From Lachnospiraceae bacterium (lineage in GTDB: Bacteria; Bacillota; Clostridia; Lachnospirales; Lachnospiraceae): a DNA stretch of 64,000 bases. Location: contig CAJTFX010000016.1 in assembly GCA_910575555.1 (NCBI GenBank), positions 1 through 64,000 on the forward strand. Reading direction: 5' to 3'. Below the pieces are notes generated by a model. It was not told where the DNA came from and ran no database searches. It was given only the letters and a program-made list of their open reading frames with translations. Shown in pieces: positions 1 through 8,228 of this stretch. Within the stretch, counting starts at the first letter, position 1; the number at the start of each line of letters is the position of its first letter. The translations under genes were made by a program, and so were the position numbers.

Positions 1-127
1 GCGCAGACTTGACCGCGAATGATACAACCGAATAGGCCCGGAAAGCAGCCGGAAACATCACGCCGCCGCCCGCCGTTTGCCGTTTCTACTATTTAGGTAT
101 GAAACATCTGATCCCACGGGTGGAGCT

Positions 128-1168
128 ATGGGAAAAGTAAAAGACGAGCAGTTATTCACACTTTTGCGTGATTTCCTGTTGGTCTACCTGCCGAACCAAC
201 GGAAAGCGAGCAGCAATACCGTAAAGGCTTACAGGACAACCCTGAACCAGTTCCTTAAATATACAGCCAGGCAAAAAAATCTCTCTGTACTGTCCGTCAC
301 CTCCGGGATGGTCACATATAAAATGGTGAACTCGTATCTCGACTGGCTTTCAGCAGAGAAGAACGCTGCTCCTGCTACGCGCAACAACAGGCTGGCGGCC
401 ATCCGGGCATTTATCTCCTATGCCGCAGCCTGCCGCCCGGAATATATCAGCATTGCAAGCGGGCTGGCAGCTATCGGAATCCAAAAGAATGACCGGTTTG
501 CGAAAGTGGATTATATGTCGGAAGAAGCAGTAAAAGCGCTTCTTGCAGAGCCGGACACCAGAACGGAGATCGGCGTGCGGGATCAGTTCCTGATGATCTT
601 TCTGTATGATACCGGGGCGCGTATCCAGGAAGTCCTGGATGTAAAAATTTGCGACGTTAAAGTTGACAGGACGCCGACTGTGACGCTTCATGGGAAAGGG
701 AAGAAAACCAGGATAGTCCCCTTGATGAAAGATACTGTAAAACATCTGCAGAATTATATGAAGGTGTTCCATCCGGGCGAGACATGGATGTCATCGGAAT
801 GGCTCTTTTATGTGGAACGCAAAGGAATCCGTAACGCCATGTGCGATGATACGGCAAGGCTCCGGATTCAGAAATACGCTGCATCTGCAAGGGAGAAATG
901 CCCGGATGTCCCCCTGAATGTCCACCCCCATTTGTGGAGACATACGAGGGCCATGCATTTATACCAGCACGGCATGGATTTAACTTTAATCTCGCAATGG
1001 CTCGGACACAAGCAGCTTGAAACCACACTGATTTACGCACACGCAGATACAGAAGCGAAAAGGAAAGCAATCACGGAGGCAATGGCTTCTGATCCTTTCC
1101 TTGAAGCGGAGCCTGTTAATTATACCGTCAGTGATGATGAAATCCTCAAACGTCTTTACGGTCTATGA
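128..1168 (+). CDS. Tyrosine recombinase / phage-type integrase
   Basis: This 346-residue protein is a site-specific recombinase that cuts and rejoins DNA through a tyrosine-DNA intermediate. It has an N-terminal SAM-like core-binding domain (about residues 10-105) and a C-terminal catalytic domain. The catalytic set is visible: Arg in TGARIQEV (about R165), HLWR (H268, R271), GHKQ (H294) and the nucleophile in TLIYAH (about Y303). I chose the ATG at 128, which follows TGGAG closely; an in-frame ATG at 77 would add 17 unlikely residues. The gene is followed directly by DNA rich in TTATCCCGAAT motifs, as expected for a recombinase next to its own element end. Several such elements carry two or three recombinases in a row; any partner would lie left of the window. 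Confidence 0.93.
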   Translation: MGKVKDEQLFTLLRDFLLVYLPNQRKASSNTVKAYRTTLNQFLKYTARQKNLSVLSVTSGMVTYKMVNSYLDWLSAEKNAAPATRNNRLAAIRAFISYAAACRPEYISIASGLAAIGIQKNDRFAKVDYMSEEAVKALLAEPDTRTEIGVRDQFLMIFLYDTGARIQEVLDVKICDVKVDRTPTVTLHGKGKKTRIVPLMKDTVKHLQNYMKVFHPGETWMSSEWLFYVERKGIRNAMCDDTARLRIQKYAASAREKCPDVPLNVHPHLWRHTRAMHLYQHGMDLTLISQWLGHKQLETTLIYAHADTEAKRKAITEAMASDPFLEAEPVNYTVSDDEILKRLYGL

Positions 1169-1352
1169 TGCACCTAAGATTATCCCGAATTATTCTCCCT
1201 AAACGAGAGATTCAGGAAAACTGATCGTGTAAATGACTAAAAAGTTATCCCGAATATTTCTCTAAGAAATGCTACTGTTGCTGGCTTTCTTTGAAGTATT
1301 CGGGATAATCTGACTTTCGGTATAACCATTTTTACCCCGAATTCGGGACAAT
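1169..1352. mobile_element. Element end with repeated recombinase-site-like motifs
   Basis: The DNA just after the recombinase carries TTATCCCGAAT or its complement near 1173, 1245 and 1300, and the palindrome CCCGAATTCGGG at about 1336-1347. Positions 1245-1331 are repeated in inverted orientation at 30425-30511. Clustered inverted copies of a core next to a tyrosine recombinase are typical of its binding and crossover region. That these are the actual binding sites is inference. Confidence 0.6.
1245..1331 (+). repeat. Inverted 87-bp element-end repeat, copy 1
   Basis: This 87-bp stretch matches the reverse complement of 30425-30511 at roughly 85% by eye and without gaps. Each copy has ATCCCGAATA and TTCGGGATAA motifs pointing toward each other around a GCTGGCTTTC core, and both end in a shared GGTATAACCATTT block facing inward toward the intervening 29 kb. 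Confidence 0.8.
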
Positions 1353-1515
1353 CCTGGCAAGCAATGCAATCTTCCGTAAGATTGCGTATTTTGGCAGGAA
1401 TCCGTTTCCGGTATTCCTGCCAAAATGCTTGTTGGTGACATGTCTCCAAATCCCTGAGATCATCACCTGCGGTGATGGCTGCGCGTTCCGTTGGAACGCT
1501 GAAATCTTCATACTT

Positions 1516-2367
1516 TTATTTTGCTGATACAAGTTTTTGTAGAGAATCATTTTGAGCGTTATAAAGTTTACTATATTGTTTCGGAGTCACTCTGGCATAT
1601 TTTTTGAAAAAATTAGTAAAGTGACTCTGACTGCTAAATCCAAGCTGATAGGTAATATTTGATAAGTCTTCCCCGGCCTTCAGCAATTTTTTTGCTTCTG
1701 TCATTTTAATACATTCAATATAACGATAAGGGGATATGCCCTTTTCTTTCGTAAACATACGAATAAAGTGGTACTTACTAAATCCGGTAAAGGAACTCAA
1801 ATCGCATAATGAAATATTTGCGGCATAATGCTTTTCAATATACCCGCAGGCACGTTCTATACTATCCGAAATTTCCATTTGTTCGCATTCCAGTGATTGA
1901 GCATGACCTGCGACCAAATCGCCGATGATCAAATAAAGCAGTTCTTCTTTTTGCAGATCGCAATACGATCCATTTTCAATCAAGTCAATCAACTCTTTTA
2001 TTTGCGGAATAAGGTCACTCTGGTGAACAATCTGCGGTTCAAAATATGGACATATGGAATATCCTATACATTCCAGCACCAATTCTTCCATGCGCTCAGT
2101 CGTGATGTGAAAACATCTAAAATCCAACGGTCCCTTTTTCAACTCTAAACAGGTATGGTTGTCATTGGGGTTAAACAGGAGCAGATCATCTTTTTCTGCT
2201 GTATACTCCCTGCCTTGACAGATTACCCGTCGGTTTCCGCTTTCGATATAACCTAATTCATAGTAATCATGGAAATGCGGCGGCAGATTCTCTATCATTC
2301 CTGTCAGTGTTAGTACCTCTATCTTCAATTTTTCGTCAAAAACAATTCTGCTATCAGAGTTATCCAT
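1516..2367 (-). CDS. AraC-family transcriptional regulator with cupin sensor
   Basis: The 283-residue protein has an N-terminal cupin-like ligand-binding domain (PPHFHDYYELGYIESG near residue 30, typical of AraC sensors) and a C-terminal double helix-turn-helix with the signature FTGFSKYHFIRMFTKEKG and a second helix pair ending YARVTPKQYSK. It should bind DNA as a dimer and switch a nearby efflux or metabolic gene in response to a small molecule. The start follows a strong GGAGGTGAC site. Its target is not obvious here because the next downstream DNA is mobile-element sequence. Its leader is duplicated at 20538-20625. Confidence 0.92.
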   Translation of the reverse strand: MDNSDSRIVFDEKLKIEVLTLTGMIENLPPHFHDYYELGYIESGNRRVICQGREYTAEKDDLLLFNPNDNHTCLELKKGPLDFRCFHITTERMEELVLECIGYSICPYFEPQIVHQSDLIPQIKELIDLIENGSYCDLQKEELLYLIIGDLVAGHAQSLECEQMEISDSIERACGYIEKHYAANISLCDLSSFTGFSKYHFIRMFTKEKGISPYRYIECIKMTEAKKLLKAGEDLSNITYQLGFSSQSHFTNFFKKYARVTPKQYSKLYNAQNDSLQKLVSAK

Positions 2368-2465
2368 AAGTCACCTCCACGAAGTTACTCTAATTATATC
2401 ATTATAGCTCATGCGCATCACTTTTTCTTACATAATGTTGCTATCTTCCCCAAGGCATGTCGAAT
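2368..2465 (-). promoter_or_regulatory. AraC leader/promoter, duplicated at 20.5 kb
   Basis: The upstream region reads, toward the gene, GGGGAAGATAGCAAC, then a TATAAT-containing segment (AGCTATAATGATATAATT), then GTGGAGGTGACTT before the ATG. The same order is seen at 20538-20625, where no gene follows. The AT-rich block contains plausible -10 hexamers; the -35 is not clear. Confidence 0.6.
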
Positions 2466-2535
2466 CATGCGCTATCATTCTTTGTATATAAATAGAAAAT
2501 ATAGTGTTGTGGGCAGTAAGCATTAAAATTTCGTA

Positions 2536-2720
2536 TTATGCTTTCACGCTCTCCTTATTCTTTACGAGTATTGTTTCCGATATAGTTGCCGCAGCACTTG
2601 CTGCCACATGACTGACCAGCACTATACATACCGCCGGTATTAGCGCGGGGGATTTCTCCACTATTTCGGCCTCAGCCTGCGGCGCAGGCCGGGCTGGAGT
2701 ATCCTTGCCCATAACGGGGA
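2536..2720 (-). pseudogene. Proline-rich open reading fragment, unknown
   Basis: An open frame encodes a Pro/Ala/Glu-rich stretch (KDTPARPAPQAEAEIVEK) followed by a short hydrophobic segment and a stop. It has no ribosome site or convincing start, and the same DNA runs into the end of the acetyltransferase next to it. It resembles the tail of a proline-rich secreted or membrane protein left over from a mobile element. I do not recognise the family. Confidence 0.25.
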
Positions 2721-3308
2721 TCACGGACTGTTCCGGCTGTGGTGCTGGAATTTATCCATCACTTCAATGTAATCAGCTTTTGTCATGCCATATAAATAAT
2801 AATCGCAGTAGATGTTTACCATTTTTCCCTCACGAATAAGCCCTTCACACTTGAAGCCCGCTTTTTCAAGAGTCTTGAATGACGCAATGTTGCAGATGTG
2901 AACATCGGCCCAAAGACGCTGCAATTCTGTTTCTTCAAAGCAGAAGATAGCTACTCTCGCCAGTGCTTCTGTCATAAGTCGGTTGCCTTGATAGGCAGGA
3001 GAAAGGCGAAATGCTACTTTTGCCATGCGGTCATTCTCAATGAGATACACCCACATATCCCCGATGACTTTATAATCTTGTTTGTGAACAATACCCCAAT
3101 GAAAACTTTTTGTGGGTTTCTCCGGCTTTTGAAAAAGCAATTCCGGGTTTAAGTCACTTTTCCCGGGGCGTTTTCCCCAATACTGATAAATGGAACTGTC
3201 ACCCAACCATTCTTTCAAATCTGAAACATCTTCTTTTCGCAGAGGGCGTAGGATAAGTTGATCCGTTTCAAGAACAGGCTTATTCTGCGCATAATCCTGT
3301 AATTTCAT
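2721..3308 (-). CDS. GNAT-family N-acetyltransferase (RimJ/RimL-like)
   Basis: The 195-residue protein has the RimJ/RimL-type acetyltransferase fold: ETDQLILRPLRKEDVSDL at the start, a RLSPAYQGNRLMTEALARV acetyl-CoA pyrophosphate loop near the middle, and a NIASFKTLEKAGFKCEG motif B region. It probably acetylates an amino group using acetyl-CoA; the substrate is unknown. The ATG at 3308 follows GGGGGTGG, so the longer open frame upstream is discarded. The last residues (FQHHSRNSP) look foreign, as if the 3' end had been joined to other DNA. A fragment of a related C-terminus lies at 30712-30778. Confidence 0.88.
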   Translation of the reverse strand: MKLQDYAQNKPVLETDQLILRPLRKEDVSDLKEWLGDSSIYQYWGKRPGKSDLNPELLFQKPEKPTKSFHWGIVHKQDYKVIGDMWVYLIENDRMAKVAFRLSPAYQGNRLMTEALARVAIFCFEETELQRLWADVHICNIASFKTLEKAGFKCEGLIREGKMVNIYCDYYLYGMTKADYIEVMDKFQHHSRNSP

Positions 3309-3321
3309 AAGCCACCCCCTC

Positions 3322-3795
3322 TTAAAATTTGAACACCTGTCCCCAATCAAAATAGCCGGACGCTTCTGTGCTTTTCGGCCATTCGCTGCACCATACGGGA
3401 ACACCGGGCGTTTCAACTCTGTCAAAACTCGGTGTGTAGGGCTTGATGTCAAGTACGGGCGTATTGTCATTTGCGTCAATGAATGTAACACGAATTATGC
3501 CGTTGGTGAAATCAATGTTAATAATTTCGGACGCTGTTAATGCAATAGGGTTCGGACGAGAAGGAGATCGTGTCGCAAATACACCCATGACTTCGGGTGC
3601 ACCTTTATAGGGCTGTTCTGTCTGCAATTCATTCCGGTCTGCGTCGTTGTCGCAATCGCTGAACCACCAAAAGACATTGATGTGGCTGAAGCCCTCTAAG
3701 GCTTGCAGTCCGGGAATGTACTCCGGCTCTAACTGAATAAATGTGCCGTTTTCATCATTTTTTACTTTGCCAATAGCTTTTAATTGATAGGTCAT
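3322..3795 (-). CDS. trmO: TsaA/TrmO-like tRNA methyltransferase
   Basis: This 157-residue protein belongs to the TsaA/UPF0066 family. Its hallmark GVFATRSPSRPNPIALT sits near residues 75-90, followed by the conserved LDIKPYTPSFD. E. coli TrmO uses S-adenosylmethionine to N6-methylate t6A37 in tRNA; many Firmicutes proteins are this catalytic domain alone, as here. The start follows AAGGAGG. It sits 13 bp upstream of the acetyltransferase, so the two are probably cotranscribed, though their functions look unrelated. Confidence 0.92.
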   Translation of the reverse strand: MTYQLKAIGKVKNDENGTFIQLEPEYIPGLQALEGFSHINVFWWFSDCDNDADRNELQTEQPYKGAPEVMGVFATRSPSRPNPIALTASEIINIDFTNGIIRVTFIDANDNTPVLDIKPYTPSFDRVETPGVPVWCSEWPKSTEASGYFDWGQVFKF

Positions 3796-3914
3796 ATTTT
3801 TCCTCCTTGCTTTTGTTGGTAAAACCAGTATAAGACCTCACATCATGTGAGATGCAATAGGGAAAAATAAAAAATGCCCTGCATTTTTAGCAGGACATTT
3901 CAAAGTCTATACAA

Positions 3915-4727
3915 TCATGCATGTTCCAGCGGTATTTGAAGCTCAATCAAATATTTTTCAGGGTTATTCTCATTCCACGGACCTCTATGCACGATCTGAC
4001 GCATCGGGTTAGACATTTTGTATTCGCTGTTTGTCTGCAACCATTCGGCAAAGGCAAGGTAGGCGCCTTTTATATTTGCAAAATCGCCATAGACCATTGT
4101 GCAAGCCATATACGGGACTGGTTCTGTCATGTGGAAACAAAATGGCTCTTTTGCCTTTCCCATTTTCTTTACCGGAGCGCACAGCTCAATATCAACATCC
4201 GTCTCTCGAAATTCTGTATCGTGATAAATGGAAAATGTATTGCCCGTTATTTCGATTTTTTGCGCTTCTGTAAAAGTAGAAAGTTCTTTCCATAAGTCGC
4301 CCTCAGAATAGTAATTCGGTACAATTCTCCGCAAGGATAGCACCTGATTCGCCGGGATTGACTTAACGGATATGTTATAGTGCAGTTCTCCTTTACCACC
4401 CTGCACTTCACTTTTTGTAAGTTCGATCTTCCGCAGTTTTTCTCGTTCAGCCTGTATTGTATTTTCTATCTCTATGCGCTTTTTGTCGAGCTGCGCAAGA
4501 AGTGATTGCTCGTCCATCGTCAGGGCAAGCGCAATTTCCGAAACATTCAGCCCACTATCCCGCAGATACAGAATTTTATTTAGACGCGGTATTTGCTTTA
4601 CTGAATACAGTCGGTGTCCTGTCCACTTGTCAACCTCTGCCGGTGTCAGAAGTCCTACCTCGTCATAGTAGCGAAGCATACGAATAGATACCTGCACCAG
4701 CTTTGAAAATTCTCCTATCCTAAACAT
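3915..4727 (-). CDS. MerR-family regulator with GyrI-like effector domain
   Basis: The 270-residue protein starts with a MerR winged helix (MFRIGEFSKLVQVSIRMLRYYDEVG), a coiled-coil linker (about residues 75-115), and a C-terminal GyrI-like ligand pocket ending PEKYLIELQIPLEHA. This BmrR-like layout senses hydrophobic cationic drugs and untwists a stretched promoter. The ATG at 4727 follows GGTGG; an earlier in-frame ATG is less likely. A broken copy of its GyrI part is at 22484-22577. The upstream DNA is duplicated near 15463-15551. Confidence 0.92.
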   Translation of the reverse strand: MFRIGEFSKLVQVSIRMLRYYDEVGLLTPAEVDKWTGHRLYSVKQIPRLNKILYLRDSGLNVSEIALALTMDEQSLLAQLDKKRIEIENTIQAEREKLRKIELTKSEVQGGKGELHYNISVKSIPANQVLSLRRIVPNYYSEGDLWKELSTFTEAQKIEITGNTFSIYHDTEFRETDVDIELCAPVKKMGKAKEPFCFHMTEPVPYMACTMVYGDFANIKGAYLAFAEWLQTNSEYKMSNPMRQIVHRGPWNENNPEKYLIELQIPLEHA

Positions 4728-4752
4728 CGTTTCACCACCTGCTCTAACTATT

Positions 4753-4840
4753 TTCATTTATTATAGGATAGCACACTTTTTAGTATAAAGCACAAAAATC
4801 AAAGCAGTAATATAAAAAATTACAAAATGCTGGACGACGG
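4753..4840. repeat. Dispersed repeat shared with 15463-15551
   Basis: The segment upstream of the MerR gene, containing TTATTATAGGATAGC, AAGCACAAAAATC and ATAAAAAATTACAAAATG, recurs with few changes at 15463-15551 upstream of a response regulator. Here it carries the probable -10 (TATAAT, minus strand, near 4761-4766) of the MerR promoter. Confidence 0.75.
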
Positions 4841-4869
4841 CTTTGAAAACAGAGCCGCCGCCAGCAAAA

Positions 4870-4918
4870 TGTAATATGAGTGTGGGAAAGGAGCTGCCCA
4901 ACAGCGTTTTTCTTTTTT
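4870..4918. repeat. Dispersed repeat shared with 20659-20707
   Basis: A block of about 48 bp beginning TAATATGAGTGTGGGAAAGG and running through GCTGCCCAACAGCG is nearly identical at 20659-20707. In both places it lies beside the broken or truncated end of an accessory module, so it probably marks a recombination junction. Confidence 0.75.
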
Positions 4919-4943
4919 GCCGCTGGACAGATATAATAGTTTA

Positions 4944-5441
4944 TTAGCGATTACAGCAATAGACTTTAATTGCTTCACCAAAAAATTCCGCAACATTCCA
5001 TGTGAGATACTCATGGGTGCCGCCCCAACGTTCGATAACTTCATTCCTAAATTTTTCTTGTAGAGCAGAAATTTCTGCATTTGAGAATGCTGTAAAAGAG
5101 TAATCACTTTTTCCTGCCAAAGTATCGTTGACTAAGCAAATAAGTTCCTCAATTTTCCTTTTTCTAAGATTGAGAAGTTCTAAATGTCTTTCTAACGCTT
5201 CTCGTTTATTATATACGGGCGCTGATAATAATGCCTTGATCTCTTTTAGAAAAAACCCCACTTCACGGTAAAATAGAATTTGTTGTAACTTCTCTAAATC
5301 ATTTTCAGAATATAAACGATATTTTGTCTTATCTGCTTTGGTAGGTTCCAGCAGACCGATTTCATCATAGTAATGCAAAGCACGTATCGTAATGCCGGTC
5401 AGCTTTGCAACCTCGTGAATCATCATTTTTTTAGGATTCAT
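4944..5441 (-). CDS. MerR-family regulator, TipA-type sensor truncated
   Basis: The 165-residue protein has a good MerR domain (MIHEVAKLTGITIRALHYYDEIGLL), a helical linker and the first part of a TipAS drug-binding domain (FSNAEISALQEKFRNEVIERWGG). After HEY the sequence stops matching that family and ends in about 20 unrelated residues. Full TipA-type proteins are about 250 residues, so the sensor half has been lost. It may still bind DNA constitutively. Its start overlaps the end of the DUF2268 gene by 11 bp, indicating translational coupling. A frameshifted piece of another TipAS domain, with the same FSNAEISALQEK stretch, is at 26625-26990. Confidence 0.8.
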   Translation of the reverse strand: MNPKKMMIHEVAKLTGITIRALHYYDEIGLLEPTKADKTKYRLYSENDLEKLQQILFYREVGFFLKEIKALLSAPVYNKREALERHLELLNLRKRKIEELICLVNDTLAGKSDYSFTAFSNAEISALQEKFRNEVIERWGGTHEYLTWNVAEFFGEAIKVYCCNR

Positions 5442-6354
5442 CCCAAAATCCCTCCACTTCTTTCAGTATTTCATCAGCAGGAATCTTGGTAGCCTCAATG
5501 ATAGACTTTCCTGTTTTTTCCAGATAGTATTTTATCATATGATAGCCACAAGCATATCCGGCACAATAGGGTAGACCAACAGGAAAATAATTTTGCATTT
5601 TTGCCATTTCATCACCATACAGATATGCTGTCAGGTTATCTAAGCCCTGTACATCAAGACCGCCCTTAATGATAGGCTTGATATATCCATTCAAAGTTTC
5701 CAAATCTGTCTTACTTACCCACGGCCCTACATTTTCCTCACCATATAGGTAAGTAGCAAAGTTTTCAGCAAGTCCCTCACTTATCATCATTTCAGCAAGA
5801 GTAATGTCATTGTGCCATTTAATAAACTGGAAACGGACATTATGATTTGTTTCATGTGCCAACGCTACAGGAAGTCTGCTCTTAGTGTGTTCAGATGGAA
5901 CAAGCCATGTAAAAATGTAGCCGGGAATCCCTCCATCTCCACAGTAATTATCATTCATTATCATATAAGGGTTCTCTGGATCAGCCAGCAAAATGGTATA
6001 GAGATATTCTTTTATCGGCAACTCAATTTCTGCATCAGTAAAACACTTTAAGGAGCGCACGATAGACTTTTGACAGTTATCCCAAAATTGGTTATCGTCT
6101 AACAGTGTTATACTTTCGGACCATGTTTCATCAATTTTTTCCGGCAGAAGAAAGCCTAACATACCACTTGCCATAATAACATCATAGCCATTCGGTTGTG
6201 CAGCCTTCATTGGCACATTGTAGCAGGCCCATTTCTTTTCAAAAGGCTTCATCATTTCATAGCGATAAATATCATTCTTTTTAGAAACTGGCGCTTCCAT
6301 GATTTTTCTGTAGATACCGTCAGAACGAACGGCCTGTACTTTTAAGTTACTCAT
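5431..6354 (-). CDS. DUF2268-like putative zinc metalloprotease
   Basis: The 307-residue protein resembles DUF2268 proteins, which are predicted gluzincin-like zinc proteases. HETNHNVRFQ (near residue 167) is an HExxH-type motif, and EGLAENFATYLYGEE about 25 residues later would supply the third ligand. No signal peptide is seen. It carries a strong AGGAAG ribosome site and is followed, with overlap, by a MerR regulator, so it is probably the regulated partner in a two-gene operon. Substrate is unknown. Confidence 0.75.
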   Translation of the reverse strand: MSNLKVQAVRSDGIYRKIMEAPVSKKNDIYRYEMMKPFEKKWACYNVPMKAAQPNGYDVIMASGMLGFLLPEKIDETWSESITLLDDNQFWDNCQKSIVRSLKCFTDAEIELPIKEYLYTILLADPENPYMIMNDNYCGDGGIPGYIFTWLVPSEHTKSRLPVALAHETNHNVRFQFIKWHNDITLAEMMISEGLAENFATYLYGEENVGPWVSKTDLETLNGYIKPIIKGGLDVQGLDNLTAYLYGDEMAKMQNYFPVGLPYCAGYACGYHMIKYYLEKTGKSIIEATKIPADEILKEVEGFWDES

Positions 6355-6606
6355 ATTTTGTACTTCCTTTCGATATTTTGTAACTTCATTCTACGGTATG
6401 ACGGAACGTCAAAGTCAATAGTTTTTGAAATATTTCTTTTCTACATCCGTTTGCCAGTTTATCCGCATCTTTCGGAATTAACCGTACCCGGCTAAGGTGA
6501 ACCACACCATCGATCCGGTTCTTTACACATAGTTTCTGCACCCGGTGCTTGTATTACTCCCATTTCTTTGCAGTTTCTTACATTGTCATTGCGTTCTTTT
6601 ACAAAC

Positions 6607-6639
6607 AAAAAGCGCCACTGAAAATATGTGGCGCTTTTT
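6607..6639. terminator. Stem-loop terminator
   Basis: AAAAAGCGCCAC and GTGGCGCTTTTT form a 12-bp stem with a 9-nt loop and U/A tracts on both sides, so it could work in both directions. It lies after the ABC permease gene. A degenerate copy occurs at about 46565-46592. Confidence 0.75.
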
Positions 6640-6647
6640 CAAATACA

Positions 6648-6730
6648 TTATCTCTTTTTCTTGTGTAACTTTAAGTCAATATTTTTCGTTGCCGCTGCAT
6701 CCTGCAGTAATCCGGCAACAAAAGCGCTTT
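6648..6730 (-). pseudogene. C-terminal fragment of a DUF3795 gene
   Basis: Read on the minus strand, this encodes KSAFVAGLLQDAAATKNIDL and then Lys-rich tail residues, closely matching the end of the intact DUF3795 gene at 46681-47232. The DNA match extends past the stop into the adjacent stem-loop. Only the last 27 or so codons remain, abutting the permease stop codon. Confidence 0.75.
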
Positions 6731-6733
6731 TTA

Positions 6734-7507
6734 TTACAATTCATATTTGCGAAAAAGAAACATACCTATAATCGTAGTAGCTATAAAAATGACAAAAGAA
6801 CTAATTACAGTGGTGCTGATTACCTCCGGGGTCATAGAAGCGGTTGCAAGGGCTGACGACATACCATAAATTGAATGTTGAACGCACCATGCAATAATGT
6901 TTTCAGTAGCTTTTGAAACGCTCCCAATGTTTTGCAGAACAGTCACAATCGTTTCACTAAACAGGATATAGCACAAAGTTACAATAACCGAAGTTGTGTT
7001 GTTTTTAATCAGCATTGAAATAAAGCAGAGAACAGCTCCAAGAGCAATATAAATCAAACTTCCACAAAGTACGGTCGTGATATAGTCTCCTGCAAGCATG
7101 ACACTTATTTGTCCCGAAAATAACAATGCACAAAGTTCAAAGACGAGAAAAGTTAGGGCTGATACTGTTGCGGATAAAATTGCTTTTGATAAATACATAC
7201 CAAATCGGTTTTTACTGATAAGCCACTTGTGCTGCCAAGTATTCCATTGATACTCCTGTCCAATAAAAACAGAGATAAAGACAGCAACAATAATGCCAAG
7301 ACCTTTTTGATATTGAACACCAAGGGCAATTACATCTTCGGGTGAAATAAAAGTTGTTAAGTTTCCAAAAATCGAGATACCAATACGAATATCTTGCCTA
7401 TTAAGTATCATCAGCAAAAATGAAATCAGTCCTGCAAAGATAATTACGCCATAAAAAAGTATGCTTTTTTTGATACGATAGAAATCACCATTTATGATAT
7501 TAAGCAT
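6734..7507 (-). CDS. ABC-2 type transporter permease
   Basis: This 257-residue protein has about six hydrophobic segments typical of ABC-2 permeases (for example ILFYGVIIFAGLISFLLMIL near the N-terminus and a last one ending IGMFLFRKYEL). The QEYQWNTWQHKWLISKNR cytoplasmic loop matches lantibiotic-immunity and bacitracin-type exporters. It overlaps the upstream ATPase stop by 8 bp and has its own GGAGGG site, so it should be made in step with it. The pair would export or clear a membrane-active compound; the substrate is unknown. Confidence 0.85.
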   Translation of the reverse strand: MLNIINGDFYRIKKSILFYGVIIFAGLISFLLMILNRQDIRIGISIFGNLTTFISPEDVIALGVQYQKGLGIIVAVFISVFIGQEYQWNTWQHKWLISKNRFGMYLSKAILSATVSALTFLVFELCALLFSGQISVMLAGDYITTVLCGSLIYIALGAVLCFISMLIKNNTTSVIVTLCYILFSETIVTVLQNIGSVSKATENIIAWCVQHSIYGMSSALATASMTPEVISTTVISSFVIFIATTIIGMFLFRKYEL

Positions 7508-8216
7508 TATGCTCTTGCCCTCCTTTTGTATATTGCATATAAAGATTCTCCAACGTTGTATTGCTTTGTTGAATGTCATGTGTGGATATTTCCTTTGCCA
7601 TCACACCGTCGTGTAGAATGCCGAAACAAGTAGCCGTATGTTCCAGTTCACTTAGAATGTGGCTCGAAATTAAGATAGTCATACCAAATTCTTTGTTTAA
7701 CTGGTGCAGCAAATCGCGTAAGTCAGCAATTCCGGTAGGGTCAAGACCATTTACAGGCTCGTCTAAAATCAAGAGATCAGGGCTTTCAAGCAAAGACATT
7801 CCCAGTTTTAAACGTTGTGTCATGCCTAACGAAAAGCCTTTTACTGGCTTATTTATATAATCTTCCAGTCCTACGACTTTAAGTATGTCTTTAATTTTTG
7901 TGTCAGTATGCAATCCTAATAAAGCAGATTGTTCTTTTAAATTTTCAAATGCGGTCATATTCAGAAAAAGTGCAGGAGAGTTTATGACTGCCGCTATTTT
8001 ACATTTGCCCTCACCAACATTGGCAAGCGTAATATTCCCTCCGTAGTTTGGAATAAGCCCACATAGTATACGAAGCAGAGTAGTTTTTCCTGCACCATTT
8101 TTCCCAATCAATCCGTAAACCTCGCCTTGCTTAATATGAATGGAAACGTCATACAGGACTGTGGTGTTTCCATATTTTTTGTTAATGTGTTCACCAGTTA
8201 AAATGTTACAATTCAA
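7500..8216 (-). CDS. ABC transporter ATPase (BcrA/NatA-like)
   Basis: The 238-residue ATPase has Walker A GKNGAGKTTLL (about residues 38-48), a signature FSLGMTQRLKLGMSLL that departs from LSGGQ as is usual in the BcrA/lantibiotic subgroup, Walker B LLILDEPVNGLDP and a switch histidine in ISSHILSELE. It drives the neighbouring ABC-2 permease. It is the fourth gene in an operon running sigma factor, anti-sigma factor, TraB-like protein, ATPase, permease. Confidence 0.92.
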   Translation of the reverse strand: MNCNILTGEHINKKYGNTTVLYDVSIHIKQGEVYGLIGKNGAGKTTLLRILCGLIPNYGGNITLANVGEGKCKIAAVINSPALFLNMTAFENLKEQSALLGLHTDTKIKDILKVVGLEDYINKPVKGFSLGMTQRLKLGMSLLESPDLLILDEPVNGLDPTGIADLRDLLHQLNKEFGMTILISSHILSELEHTATCFGILHDGVMAKEISTHDIQQSNTTLENLYMQYTKGGQEHNA

Positions 8217-8228
8217 GTTTCTGTCCTC

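Noticed and set aside
1169..1352. Clustered TTATCCCGAAT motifs as a CRISPR-like array
   Set aside because: Copies are in mixed orientation with unequal spacing and lie next to a recombinase, so binding sites fit better.
4820..5107. Frame containing KRCWAAPFPHSYY, also seen at 20539-20778
   Set aside because: It arises from the duplicated 48-bp DNA block; neither copy has a proper start.
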